A stretch of 64,000 nt of DNA from Trifolium pratense (taxonomy: Eukaryota; Streptophyta; Magnoliopsida; Fabales; Fabaceae): the NCBI RefSeq assembly GCF_020283565.1, contig NC_060060.1, positions 18,848,001 to 18,912,000 of the forward strand. The letters are read 5' to 3'. Below are positions 35,503 to 45,465 of the stretch, in pieces. The notes beneath the pieces are model-generated. The model did no database searches. It was given only the letters and a program-made list of their open reading frames with translations, and was not told the DNA's origin. Numbering within the stretch: the first letter of the stretch is position 1; each line of letters starts with the position of its first letter. A program made the position numbers and the translations under genes.

Positions 35503-35578
35503 GATGTTGTCACTTGCTTCATAGTAGTCAGTGTTGGATTTTATTTTATTGACTCTACCTACCACCATAACATAATCA

Positions 35579-35603
35579 TGACACGTCACAAGTAAACTTT
35601 ATA
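35579..35603 (-). promoter_or_regulatory. Probable core promoter of hydrolase copy 2
   Basis: Minus-strand TATAAAG (35597-35603) lies 95 nt before the start codon. Just downstream is TGACGTGTCA (35579-35588), a near-palindromic ACGT-core site of the kind bound by bZIP factors. Position and match are suggestive only. No equivalent pair was recognised upstream of copy 1, where a T-run and a SINE lie close to the start. Confidence 0.4.
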
Positions 35604-36263
35604 ACCAAAAATATAAGTAAAATTGTATTTTTTTTAGATTTATTAAATAACAAATGTATTTGTTCTGTATTATAGTTCAGATGCATGTCAATGAATCTAA
35701 AAAGTTTATTTTTTCTTATATTTGTGGTCGGAATTTGTTAGGTTCATTGTATACCTAAAGTACTTTTTAGATTCATTGTATATTTAGTGCATTTTATTTA
35801 TAATATAGACCAGATACATCAGATATACAATGAACCTAACAAATGCATTTTTTCTTATAAAATATTCAGGAAAAAGTATATTTTATTTTTATTTTTAAAA
35901 GTCAAAACATGGCAAATATTTCAACTGTATTAATATCCTAAATAAAGTTGAGTCAAGAAAATGAATATGTTTAACCAAAATACATTATGGCAAATCTCTT
36001 ATTGATTCCCTTGCGTTTCTTTTTCTAAAAAATATTTTTGCATAGAATTAAAAGGGTAAACTTATCTAATTTTTTTTTTTGGTATTCAAACTTATCTAAT
36101 CTTAGTATAATAATCTTTTTACATTTAAATGCCAAACATTGCTTTGAGGCAACTATTAGAAGACTAACTTCTCAGTCTGTACAAACTCTTCTCTGGTAGT
36201 ACATAAACTTCTTATCGTATATGTAAATGAGGTAGTTGAATTCAGTGTTCATTTCAATTCCAC
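35604..36263. other. AT-rich spacer with Stowaway-like remnants
   Basis: No gene. Around 35640-35850 the motifs GAATCTAAAAAGT, TTCTTATATTTGTGGTCGG and GATTCATTGTATAT repeat in direct and inverted copies, resembling degraded Stowaway MITEs, but no clean TIR/TSD pair could be defined. Confidence 0.4.
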
Positions 36264-36275
36264 ATGTGGCCATTT

Positions 36276-36463
36276 TTTTTAAACGAAAGTATCATCCACA
36301 CGTAACTGTAGAGAATAATTTCCTCGAGGTAACTGAGATTCATTTAGGTTTAGGGGATTGACCTCTCTCAACAAATGTTTCTCCATATGTACCAGTCGGT
36401 GATCGAACCCAGTATCAAATAGTTAAAAAACCCAAATATCTATGTCACACTATGTTGGTCCAT
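36276..36463 (-). mobile_element. tRNA-derived SINE, 188 bp, minus strand
   Basis: Perfect 12-bp target-site duplication ATGTGGCCATTT (36264-36275 and 36464-36475). On the minus strand it starts with an A-box-like AACATAGTGTGACATAGATA, has a B-box GGGTTCGATCACC and ends in an A-run (plus-strand T-run). It belongs to the same family as the SINE split by the chromovirus at 44396/53646, sharing the blocks CCTCGAGG and AACAAATGTTTCTCCATA. Confidence 0.88.
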
Positions 36464-36597
36464 ATGTGGCCATTTACAAGAGTGAAAGTCACTTCTTCGA
36501 ATCAAAGTTGGAGGCTAATAAGGAAATTGGTCTTGTATTGAAGTTGAAGTATCACGTGATTCACGTAGCTAATGTTTTTAGAAAGTTAATTACAGTG

Positions 36598-36747
36598 CTC
36601 TTTCTGGTCACTATTATAAGTAAATTTTACTTTTTGGGTACATTAGAAAAGTGATGTATATAGTCCATATTATGAACCAAATACATTACTTTTTCAACGT
36701 ACTAAAAAAGTCAAATTTAATTTGCTTATAATAGTGATCGGAGGGAG
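36598..36747. mobile_element. Degenerate Stowaway-type MITE, about 150 bp
   Basis: The inverted ends are CTCTTTCTGGTCACTATTAT on the left and, reverse-complemented, CTCCCTCCGATCACTATTAT on the right. The CTCCCTCCG end followed by TA on the right is typical of the Tc1/mariner Stowaway class. The left TA is lost, so this is an aged copy. Confidence 0.65.
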
Positions 36748-37651
36748 TATATGTTTTTGGTGTTTGGTCATTCTTAATTTTTTTTAAATTAGATAGAAAT
36801 TTCACTCTTAAGATGAATAAGTAGGATGTCTGATGTTCGAACTTCAACCAGTACATATATAATGTAATGTCCCAAACAATTGAGTTAAGCTCAAAGAAAC
36901 CATACTTAATCTTATTTATTGGACTGACTTTTGAAGTGAGATACAAATTTATTTAATATGGTGTGAGAGCAGAGCAGATTAAAATTGACAATAGGAAAAT
37001 TAGACTCATGATTTAAGTTTAGCGTGATGATAGATATAAAAGTTCTATAGTTTAATGTGATTGTCGGTATTGAAGTTTTATATATCGACAAACAAAAATG
37101 GTTTATAAACACAACTTTTAGACACAAACCGGACAAATATACACTTTTTTTCTTTAATTTTAAATAATATAATATTCCTTTTATATTTGCGTGCACCCTC
37201 ATTCTCTATTGTATGTATAAGATTTCAAATACATATTGGCTAAATTTGTGCTCAAATAACATGTTTGACAAAGTTTTGAACATCTTCATCTATTTAATTA
37301 GGTTTTGGGAGTGATAATCATTTAAATTTCTTTATTGGCAATGCTACTTTTATTAAAGCATGAATGTGAGTAAAAGATCTTACATTTAAAAAAAATATAA
37401 TGTCTCTCTATATTACATGCAATATCTCTGCAAATTTATAGGGATAGATTGATATCATACGATTGATAGAGGAGGGAATACTAATAGAGAATAGAGATGT
37501 TAATATAGGATATCCGCATACACGGATAATATTCATTTGTTATTTATTTTGTTGGGTAAAAATACTATTGGTGTTCCGTAAATAAAAATTTTAAAATATT
37601 TGAAGGTAGTATATGATAGTAGTTTTTTTTTTTTACAAATTGTCAGTAGTT
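36748..37651. other. No recognisable gene (about 900 bp)
   Basis: AT-rich intergenic DNA with only short chance frames. No repeats with clean ends, tRNA or promoter-like structure were recognised. Confidence 0.45.
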
Positions 37652-38058
37652 TGTTAGTTTTGGGCCTTATCTGTGTCTTGGGCCTTGTGTTTGTTAGCCC
37701 ATTGTACTGAATTTGTGTAAGATATTTTCTCTTCCGACACCCCGTGATTCTTCTATATCCCGAATATTTTTAATTTTCCTCTTACAGAAAAATTCGGTTA
37801 GCAAAAATCGAATTTTTTCTAGTGCAAATTCAAAGTAAATTTCGGTTTTTAGAAACTGAAATTTGTTTTCAAGGCAAAAAAAACTTCGATTTCTACAAAC
37901 CGAGGTTTTTTCGAGGGCAAAATTGGAAATTCAAGGGGTATAAAAGAAACACTAGGAGTCGGGAGAGAAAATATCTTTGTGTAATGCCTATAAGTAGGTA
38001 TTGTGGTGTGTAAATAACAATTGAGAAACCTTCTTTACACAACAAGTTGTATCCAGAG
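37652..38058 (+). mobile_element. Degraded LTR plus primer-binding-site remnant
   Basis: The stretch begins TGTTAGTTTTGGGCC, has a TATA-like GGGGTATAAAAG near 37936, and ends TTCTTTACACAACA (38044). It is followed by TTGTATCCAGAGTC, which resembles a decayed initiator-Met primer site (normal TGGTATCAGAGC). This order matches an LTR followed by a PBS. The middle has repeated TTCGGTTT/AAACCGA-like motifs in both directions. No gag or pol follows; other retroelement remnants start further on. Target-site duplications were not found, so the call is tentative. Confidence 0.45.
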
Positions 38059-38229
38059 TCTAAGATCTCGGGCATTTCCTAAATAAATGATAAATATATT
38101 TTTTGAATAAAAAAATGATAAAATCGAAAAACATTGTAACTGCATAAATAAATAAATACTAACAAATATGCTTGTTTGAAAAGAAAAAAAAAATGCTAAT
38201 TCCGTAAGAAGAAGAAAAAAAAATGCATT

Positions 38230-38430
38230 TAATGAATTGGTCTAAGTGGTAAGGATCTTAATCTCCATAAATATGTGGTCAGGGGGTTCGATTCTTGGCT
38301 TATGCATATGAAAGAATTTTGATTGGAAGGGAATAACTCACCTTATATACCTCACAAGTTTTCTAACGGAGATCAGTCATCCCTAAAGGCGATGAAAACT
38401 TTGTACCAATATCATGGTAACCAAAAAAAA
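38230..38430 (+). mobile_element. tRNA-derived SINE, plus strand
   Basis: A-box TGGTCTAAGTGG near 38239 and B-box GGTTCGATTC near 38286 are spaced as in a tRNA head. A non-tRNA body follows, and it ends at an A-run (CCAAAAAAAAATTT near 38421). The head is AT-richer than a true tRNA gene and cannot be folded into a convincing acceptor stem, so a tRNA gene is unlikely. Target-site duplications were not clear. Confidence 0.6.
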
Positions 38431-38879
38431 ATTTACATTCACCAAATCTCAAAGAAGAAAAAAAAAATAGATTCACGAAGAAAGCAAATAAAGATTAAAA
38501 AAAGAAGTGAAATAATAGAATAAAATAAATCATCAAAATGTTGCCGATGGAATTTGTAGCCTGGAACACGATAAGCTCCCTATACTTTAAAAAGTTCATT
38601 ATATCTCCTTCTTTCAAAGTTCCTTAATTCTCAATTTTATACGTTAAATATAAGCTTTTTTTATTAAGAACTTTTAGAAAAGATTGTTTGGCCTGCTTTT
38701 CTCTTAAAGGAGAAGAAAACTCTAAAATAAATGAGTTATATTTTTATACATGAATTAAGGATTAATAGGTTAATACTCGGGCTTTGGCTAAAATGAAAGA
38801 GTTAGACAAGTGGTGCATGATGTACCACGTGTCAATAACTTTATAACGAATACAAATTTTACAAAATTCACACAATTTT

Positions 38880-39709
38880 ATTCGAACCTTTGCTTGGACG
38901 GCTGACTTCAACCCTCACATTGTGCAGCACACCATCGCTCAAACATGGATACACATTCATGGTCTTGCTCGTGAATATTGGCGACCCAAAATATTGTTTG
39001 AAATTGCAGGGGCTCTAGGCATTCCTTTGGCACTTGATGAGACAACTATGAAGAGAACTTTCAGTCATTTTGTCAAAGTTTTAATTGAGGTTGATATTAA
39101 TTTTGATCTATGCGAAAGAAGTCTTGTTGAAATGAATGATTTTGATTTTTATGTGGACGTTGAGTATGAGAAGCTTTCCCTTTTTTGTAACTCATGTCAA
39201 ATTATTGGACATTCTTTTAAGAACTGCAAGTATCAGACTCTTAAAGCTACTATAAGTTCTACAACTATGAACAAACACAAATCGTGACCTATTGCTAATA
39301 CTTCAAAATTCAAATGTTGAGAAGCCACTTGAAGGTTTAGTCCCAAATATTGTTGCATATTGTAGTAAAATTGTTGTAGACCATTTTGTTGATGATATCA
39401 TAAGGTCTAAAGAGGTCACGACTTCTATTATTGTGGGAGACGTCTTAATCATGAGAAATATATTCCTTTTATTTTTGTTGAAGTAATTCCTGTTTGTGTT
39501 CAAGATACCTTATCTTTGAGTGACATGATTTCCCCTATTGTTGGAGATGTCATGAATCTTGAGAATAAAGTGTTTGGTGAAGAGCACGAGGAAGAGGAAG
39601 TGGTAGCAGACTCAATTCCTTTGGAAAACCAGGATACGTCCATAGCGGTGCCATAATCTAATTTGTCAAACTTTAGTGCAAATGTTATTCATGACATGTA
39701 AGTTTTAGG
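38880..39709 (+). pseudogene. LINE ORF1-like fragment (DUF4283 end plus zinc knuckle), first part
   Basis: From about 38885 the plus strand reads RTFAWTADFNPH, then QTWIHIHGLAREYWRPKILF, ALGIPLALDE, and after a polar stretch LFCNSCQIIGHSFKNCKY, a CCHC_4-type zinc knuckle. This is the conserved ORF1 (gag-like) region of plant L1 LINEs, where DUF4283 is followed by the knuckle. The start of ORF1 is missing and stops appear after the knuckle (first at about 39285). Downstream coding traces such as QDTLSLSDMISPIVGDVMN persist in shifted frames up to the hAT insertion at 39710. It is a dead 5'-truncated copy. Upstream of 38880 the sequence is unrelated. Confidence 0.8.
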
Positions 39710-40078
39710 TCCGGTCCCGAGTTTTTAGAGGCCACATGCAAATTTTAAAAGTTGGCTCTTATAATAAAAAATAAATACAATTTTAAAAAAATCATTATCA
39801 ATTTTAAATTGCAAATAACATAGAAAATAATCGTCTTATAATTAACACAAAAAAGATTCATATTCTGTCAATAACAATAAAATACATTCCAATTGGGCTG
39901 TAAAAAAAACAGTATTTTTTTATTGTCACTTGGGCCTGGCAATTGGGTTGCAGTAATATATTAAGTTTTACACCCCTAATGTTACTAATACTACTACCCC
40001 ATAATTTTTTTAGGCCTTTAAAATTGGAGGCCTAGCGCGCTAGGGCACCCTGCACCCCCCCCCTCAGGGTCGCCCCTG
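39710..40078. mobile_element. hAT-type non-autonomous element, 369 bp, nested in LINE fragment
   Basis: A perfect 8-bp direct repeat GTTTTAGG (39702-39709 and 40079-40086) flanks it, as expected for hAT. The left end reads TCCGGTCCCGAG and the right end, reverse-complemented, CAGGGGCGACCCTGAGG: only a weak inverted repeat (shared CC-GAG / CCCTGAG blocks). It is GC-rich near the right end, with no ORF. Removing the element and one TSD copy rejoins the LINE-derived sequence on both sides. Confidence 0.7.
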
Positions 40079-40250
40079 GTTTTAGGGCTTCTAATTGCTC
40101 CTACTGCAACCCAACAAAGTATGGATTTTCTGAGTAATTTTTGGGCTAACATGTCTCAAAATGAAGAGATTACCGATTCGGTTTGAAACACAAATCAACA
40201 ATTTCAATTGGTGGGCTAAAAAAAATAGAACAAGCATAAGTGGCAACAAG
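40079..40250 (+). pseudogene. LINE ORF1-like fragment, second part after hAT insertion
   Basis: Right of the hAT element the plus strand continues LGLLIAPTATQQSMDFLSNF then WANMSQNEEITDSV before a stop, a polar tail typical of LINE ORF1 proteins. It completes the fragment started at 38880. Nothing of the endonuclease/RT ORF follows. Confidence 0.55.
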
Positions 40251-40655
40251 CTGAGACTAGTAAAGAGTTTAAGGTAAGTGCTTTCAACTGCTAGTTAATT
40301 GGAGGGAAGTTATTCCTCCTACATTTATCAAGTTTTTTTTTTATATTTTTATCTTTTATTTTCTGTTTTTTTTTTCTCGAGAATTTTGGTTATGTCTCCC
40401 CTCTTTTTATATTTTTTTTATTTCTATTAATATTTTAAGGTGTTTTTTTACTAAATATTTTAAGGTATTGTAGAAGGTGATTCCTCTGCACCCATGATTT
40501 ACGGTTTTTTTTTTTGAAAAAAGACTTTAAAATTATAAGACTAAAGATTATGAACAACTTATTCACCCTCAGAAGTCAGAACTAGGTTTAGAGTAAAATT
40601 TCAGCCCATTCAACCACCTAGACACCTTGTTCACTTCAGCCCCTACTCTTGGTGT

Positions 40656-40760
40656 ATTATATTATATTATATTATATTATATTATATTATATTATATTAT
40701 ATTATATTATATTATATTATATTATATTATATTATATTATATTATATTATATTATATTAT
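40656..40760 (+). repeat. (ATTAT)21 microsatellite
   Basis: A perfect pentanucleotide tract of 105 bp, 21 copies of ATTAT, without interruption. Perfect long tracts like this are highly variable and would be a useful polymorphic marker. The predicted peptide of Tyr/Ile repeats is an artefact. Confidence 0.97.
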
Positions 40761-41765
40761 TTAATTTATTTTTTTCCCTAATAATCCAGTTTTCCTCCGT
40801 AATACATACCAGTGCAGTGTGTTGTTGGTTACATTAATCACCTCAACTGTAGCTGGCCTAATCACAAGATGTTTGTGCTTTAACCCATGATCATTGAAAC
40901 TGGACTTGTTAACTCCACATTTCTCCTTTCCACATTTTACAACGAATCGGACAAACATAAAGAATTTCAAAAATCCAGCCAAACTTACATTATTATAAGA
41001 TTTTCAATAATTGCCAGCTTTTGCCAGCTCCTATTCATCATTAAAATTTAATTTTCAGAAGAAGAAAAAACCACAATAGTTATTTTCTCACATGGACATC
41101 TATCACAACGTGTCTTGTTGTCACATTTGAGAGGTATGTGTTAACAAAAATTAATAAATTTTTATAGGCAAAATGTTTATTCGTCATTAAATTCTAATTT
41201 CAAGTTATAATCTATTTTATAGGCAAAATATTTCATTCTACTTTATTAAAATTGAGTTTGAGATGTATACACTAAATTGTTCACAATAGCATTGTAATAC
41301 GACAACAAAACTTATGCACCCACCATATGTACAATAGTAATTTCTCCTAAAGTATTAGATTATATATATTTCATATGGTTGAATTGGATGATGAACATAT
41401 AACATGTTAGTTGTTTTCCACTAGCAACTGTTAATTTAAATATGATTTGTCTCTTTCTTTCCCCAATATTATAATAACATAAATAATCCAATTTGTTGAT
41501 AAAAAAATGTAAACCACCTAATAAAATGATGTGACGATTAAAATTGTGAGAAAAGGTCAAATTTTCAAAATAAAGAAGAGGACTTTTTCATTTGCCGGAA
41601 AGTTAGTATTTCACGAAAGGGTAATCATTATTTATTATTCATATAATAACAATAATATGACTGATGTTACGAGTTTAATTTTTATTTTATCCTAGATTAA
41701 CATTCTTTTCATATACATAACAAAAGAAAAAGTCATATTATATCATACCAAATGAAAAAAAAAAA
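40761..41765. other. No recognisable gene (about 1 kb)
   Basis: AT-rich intergenic DNA between the microsatellite and the Mutator-like element. It has short chance frames on both strands and no recognised domain, TIR pair or RNA gene. Confidence 0.45.
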
Positions 41766-42904
41766 GGCTTAAATGCAGTTTTGCCCTCCCTATTTTGATT
41801 AAATCGGAATTTTACTTCCCGTTTTACAATTTTTTGGATTTTGCCCCCCTAAAATTCTGCTTTCGAGTCACAACTTCAAAGTTTTGCACACAACTCAATT
41901 TGGATTAATAATTCACCAAACGGATATCGAAATGACCGTAATCGAGTTATCTTTCCACAGAATCAAACCCCACTAAATTTGGAGTTACAAAGAGAGATTA
42001 ATTACCGTTTTAGTGAAGGTATGTCCCCTAAAATTCTGCACAAAATCTGCTTTCGAGTCACAACTTCAAAGCTTCGCACACAACTCAATTTGGATCAATA
42101 ATTCACCAAACGGATACCGATATGACCATAATCGAGTTAGCTTTCCACAGGATCAAACCCCACTAAATTTGGAGTTACAAAGAGAGATTAATTACAGTTT
42201 TAGTGAAGGTCTGTCCAATTACTAATTTTGCAGAAATCTACTTATGACCTTCAAATTCAACATCGTCTACCAAACACATCGTAACTCCAACTTTGGCGAA
42301 ATTTAAATGAAAACAAGAGTAATTTCATTAGCTTTCCGGAAATGTAAATAATATTGAAAAATGAGCTACAGGGTGAGAGACATGACAAAAATACCAGTAG
42401 TAGTTCCATACATTGGTTGATTTGGACAGACCTTCACTAAAATGATAATTAATCTCTCTCTGTAACTCTAAATTTAGTGGAGTTTGATTCTGTGGAAAAC
42501 TAACTCGATCGCGGTCATTTCGGTACCATTTTGGTGAATTATGGATCCAAATGGAATTCTGTGCGAAGTTTTGAAGTTGTGACTCGAAAGCAGATTTTGT
42601 GCAGAATATTTGGGGGACATACCTTCACTAAAACGGTAATTAATCTCTTTTTGTAACTCCAAATTTAGTGGGGTTTGATTCTGTGGAAAGATTACTCGAT
42701 TACGGTCATTTTGATATCCGTTTGGTGAATTATTGATTCAAATTGAGTTGTGTGCGAAGCTTTGAAGTTGTGACTCGAAAGCAGAATTTTAGGGGGGCAA
42801 AATCCAAAAAATTATAAAACAGGGGGGTAAAAGTCCGCGTTTTAAAACAGGGGGGTAAAATTCTGATTTAATCAAAACAGGGGGGGCAAAACTGCATTTA
42901 AGCC
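41766..42904. mobile_element. Mutator-like long-inverted-repeat element, 1139 bp
   Basis: The left end GGCTTAAATGCAGTTTTGCC and the right end, reverse-complemented, match almost perfectly and continue as inverted arms of roughly 450 bp each. Each arm holds two tandem copies of a ~150-bp sub-repeat (TTCGAGTCACAACTTCAAAG ... TAGTGAAGGTATGTCC). The centre (about 42240-42400) is unique. A-runs flank it (11 on the left, 10 on the right), compatible with a 9-bp all-A target-site duplication, as Mutator elements make. It has no ORF. A transcript across it would fold into a very long hairpin, a likely siRNA source (inference). Confidence 0.8.
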
Positions 42905-43533
42905 AAAAAAAAAAGTCATATTATTGAGTTGGGAACAACTTGAGCTTAACTTTCAAGTCAGGTGGTTCGTCACCTATGCGCGCATAATTTTAATTAACAT
43001 TTTTTCATTCTTTTAATCTAATACTTAACATAAATCTTAACGTTTTTTGTCCTGTGAATACGATCCAAATAGTAGAGATATTGTATGTAAAATGTAGGAA
43101 TCCACTACTTATTCATCTTAACGGTAAAATTATAGTCATTAGGCTATGACAAAAAAAAAAAAGACGTATTTCTCGAATTGTCAACTATATTTTAATTTGT
43201 TTGTAAAAATAAATTAATTTTTTGACCAAAAATAAAAAAATCATATATGTAAAATTATATAATGTTTTTTTTTTTACTAAATCATAATGAAGTAAAACGC
43301 CACTTCTCAAGAATGTTAATTTGTATATTATATTTACTACATTTGTTTATGCAAAAATCTTTGCATGATTTTTGGACATGTACTAAATATTTATAATTTT
43401 ATTTTACTTGTACTTCAAGTTAACCCGACCAATCCTACGTTTACCCTAATACCCTAATATGAGTTAAAGTAGCACACCATGTAATTATTTTGAGTGAATT
43501 ATGCATGTTTATGGTAATACTCTTATACAAATA
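42905..43533. other. No recognisable gene (about 630 bp)
   Basis: AT-rich intergenic sequence with A- and T-runs. No coding frame or repeat with definable ends was seen. Confidence 0.4.
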
Positions 43534-43680
43534 CTCCCCCCGATTCTAAATATAAGAGGAAGTTTACTTTTTAAATTCATTAAGAATCTAATGTATCTAG
43601 TCCATATTGTGAATCAAATGCATTATATTTTTAATGAATCTAAAAAATAGACTTTCTCTTATATTTAGAACCGAAGGGAG
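43534..43680. mobile_element. Stowaway-type MITE, 147 bp
   Basis: Inverted ends CTCCCCCCGATTCTAAATAT and, from the right, CTCCCTTCGGTTCTAAATAT, flanked by TA on both sides (43532-43533 and 43681-43682). This is the Tc1/mariner-derived Stowaway signature. The arms pair for more than 40 bp. Confidence 0.88.
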
Positions 43681-44385
43681 TATAAAATTTTGGTCTAGTC
43701 AAAATTAACTACTCATACTAAAATAGAGTTGTCATGGCCGGCTAAAGGATAAAACTACTAAAGTTCTTGTTTTCGGCCTCTCCTTCCTCGACTCGGAAAT
43801 AATGAAATTGATCCACCACTTGATCAATTGTCTTTTTTTTTCAAGTTGGGTCGAGTATAAACTCAATTCTTTTTAATGTCACTCGAATTGATCCAACTTT
43901 CTCAAATCTAGGTTCGGTACTAAAAAAGAAGGGAGTGTCACAAAGGTGTGGCACTATAGACAAGGGCAACATGACAATGAGAGTACTAATCCAAACATAA
44001 ACCAATATAAAGGCTTGTCTACATCATCCTCCATCATAAACCTTTTAACACCTATGGGTCAACAATATTAGGAAGACTTGATGAACATGGGGAGGAAGAT
44101 ACGCAAAGGAATTTGTGATTGACGATGTTGATTCACTACTAGAAATAATTATTGAACAAAATTTGTAATGAAAAACAATAAAATTAAGTCACACTTTGTA
44201 TTTCTGTATCACAAAATTTTGTGACAAACTTAAGGATAAATTTCACGTTCTAACTATCTACGTACATTGATCTCTTGATTTTTTTTTTAATAAATAAAAT
44301 TTGAATTATAAGAAGAATAAAATGTACTCAACTCTTAAAAACTCTTATAATTTAAAAGAGCACAATTAATTGCTCTAATTACAAC
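43681..44385. other. No recognisable gene (about 700 bp)
   Basis: AT-rich spacer up to the split SINE. No frame, RNA gene or clear repeat was recognised. Confidence 0.4.
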
Positions 44386-44395
44386 CTAGAGGTAA

Positions 44396-44532
44396 ATTTT
44401 TTTTTGGTAAATCAAATGTATACTCTGCGCACAACTGCAGAGACTAATCCCCTCGAGGTGACTGTGATCCATTTAAGGGGTTGACCTCTCCCAACAAATG
44501 TTTCTCCATACGCACCGGCCGGAGATCGAACC
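44396..44532 (-). mobile_element. SINE, 3' part, interrupted by chromovirus
   Basis: This and 53587-53646 form one SINE of about 197 bp on the minus strand, with a 10-bp target-site duplication CTAGAGGTAA (44386-44395 and 53647-53656). It shows the family blocks CCTCGAGG, AACAAATGTTTCTCCATA and the B-box, and ends in an A-run (plus-strand T-run at 44397-44405). The chromovirus landed in the B-box, duplicating GAACC. Confidence 0.85.
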
Positions 44533-44734
44533 TGTAACGACCCGTTTTTCGTATTCGTATATTTTATTAAATGTTATTTTATTTATTAATTGGCTTTTAT
44601 TATTTTAGTGAGCGACGAATAATTATTTAGCCGATCGTAAGTTATTAGGCGCGAGAACCTTGTTTTGGGCTTAAAGGGGGCGTGAGAGGCATGGGCCTAA
44701 GCCATTTGGGCTTGGTTCATGACATGAGAAGTAG

Positions 44735-44742
44735 TATAAGTA
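44735..44742 (+). promoter_or_regulatory. Probable TATA box in chromovirus LTR
   Basis: TATAAGTA about 200 nt into the LTR, with a copy at 51501-51508 in the other LTR. A leader with repeated AGCAAGA/GAGCAAGAG follows. Placement fits a U3/R border near the LTR start, giving a long R-U5; this is inference. Confidence 0.4.
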
Positions 44743-45301
44743 GCAAGTCAAACATATGAATAGTATCATAAATTCATTTCTTTGAGTTGAGTGAGTAGAA
44801 GCAAGATAGAGCAAGAGCTAGGGTTTTGGCTAAGAGAAAGCTTGAGCAAGAGAAGGCTTGGATCATCATCTTTGCTTAAGGTAAGAGATTAGAATTCATG
44901 ATTCTTGAGTGGCAAGGAGAGGGGAGATTGTCTATGTCTCCGTTCCCGAACTCTCCCACTCAATTTCTTTTAGACTTTTGATAAGCTTTTGTATGTGAGT
45001 GTGATGTTCTTCATCATCACTTTGTATGTGTTAATCACTAGCTTGATTCCATGATGAATATGTATGTGTTTGGATCATTTTTGGAAAGTTTATGAAAGTT
45101 ACTTAAAACCCAAAAAATTGCCATGATTTTGATTATTAGAGGTATTTGGATGTTTGGAAGGGATGATTAATGTTCCTTGATACCATATATGTTTGGAATG
45201 GCTGTTTATATGAATTTATAACATGTTTGGATGAATTTTTGAGTTGATTTAGTGTTAAACCGCCTTAGATAACTCAAGAACAGATTTTCTTTCTGGTGTA
45301 G

Positions 45302-45465
45302 TTCGCTTAGCGAACAGGAGTTCGCTACAGCGAATAAGCTCGCTACAAGTTCGCTACCTGTTTGCCATGTACCTGTAATCCTCTGATGTAGTTCGCTACA
45401 ACGAATTGAGATTCGCTTAGCGAATAAGTTCGCTACCTGTTCGCTTTGGATTCGCTTAGCGAACA
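45302..45465 (+). repeat. Cluster of TTCGCTnAGCGAA palindromes in the LTR
   Basis: Within 164 bp there are three copies of TTCGCTTAGCGAA (45302, 45412 and 45451 regions), a related TTCGCTACAGCGAA, and four or more half sites TTCGCTAC. The same cluster is in the 3' LTR at 52068-52231. Two of the four LTR differences fall here. Confidence 0.85.

Noticed and set aside
38239..38300. Possible tRNA gene (A- and B-box present)
   Set aside because: No acceptor or anticodon stem could be formed, and a non-tRNA body and A-run follow, which fits a SINE better.
40649..40837. Peptide of Tyr/Ile repeats
   Set aside because: Translation of the (ATTAT)n microsatellite.
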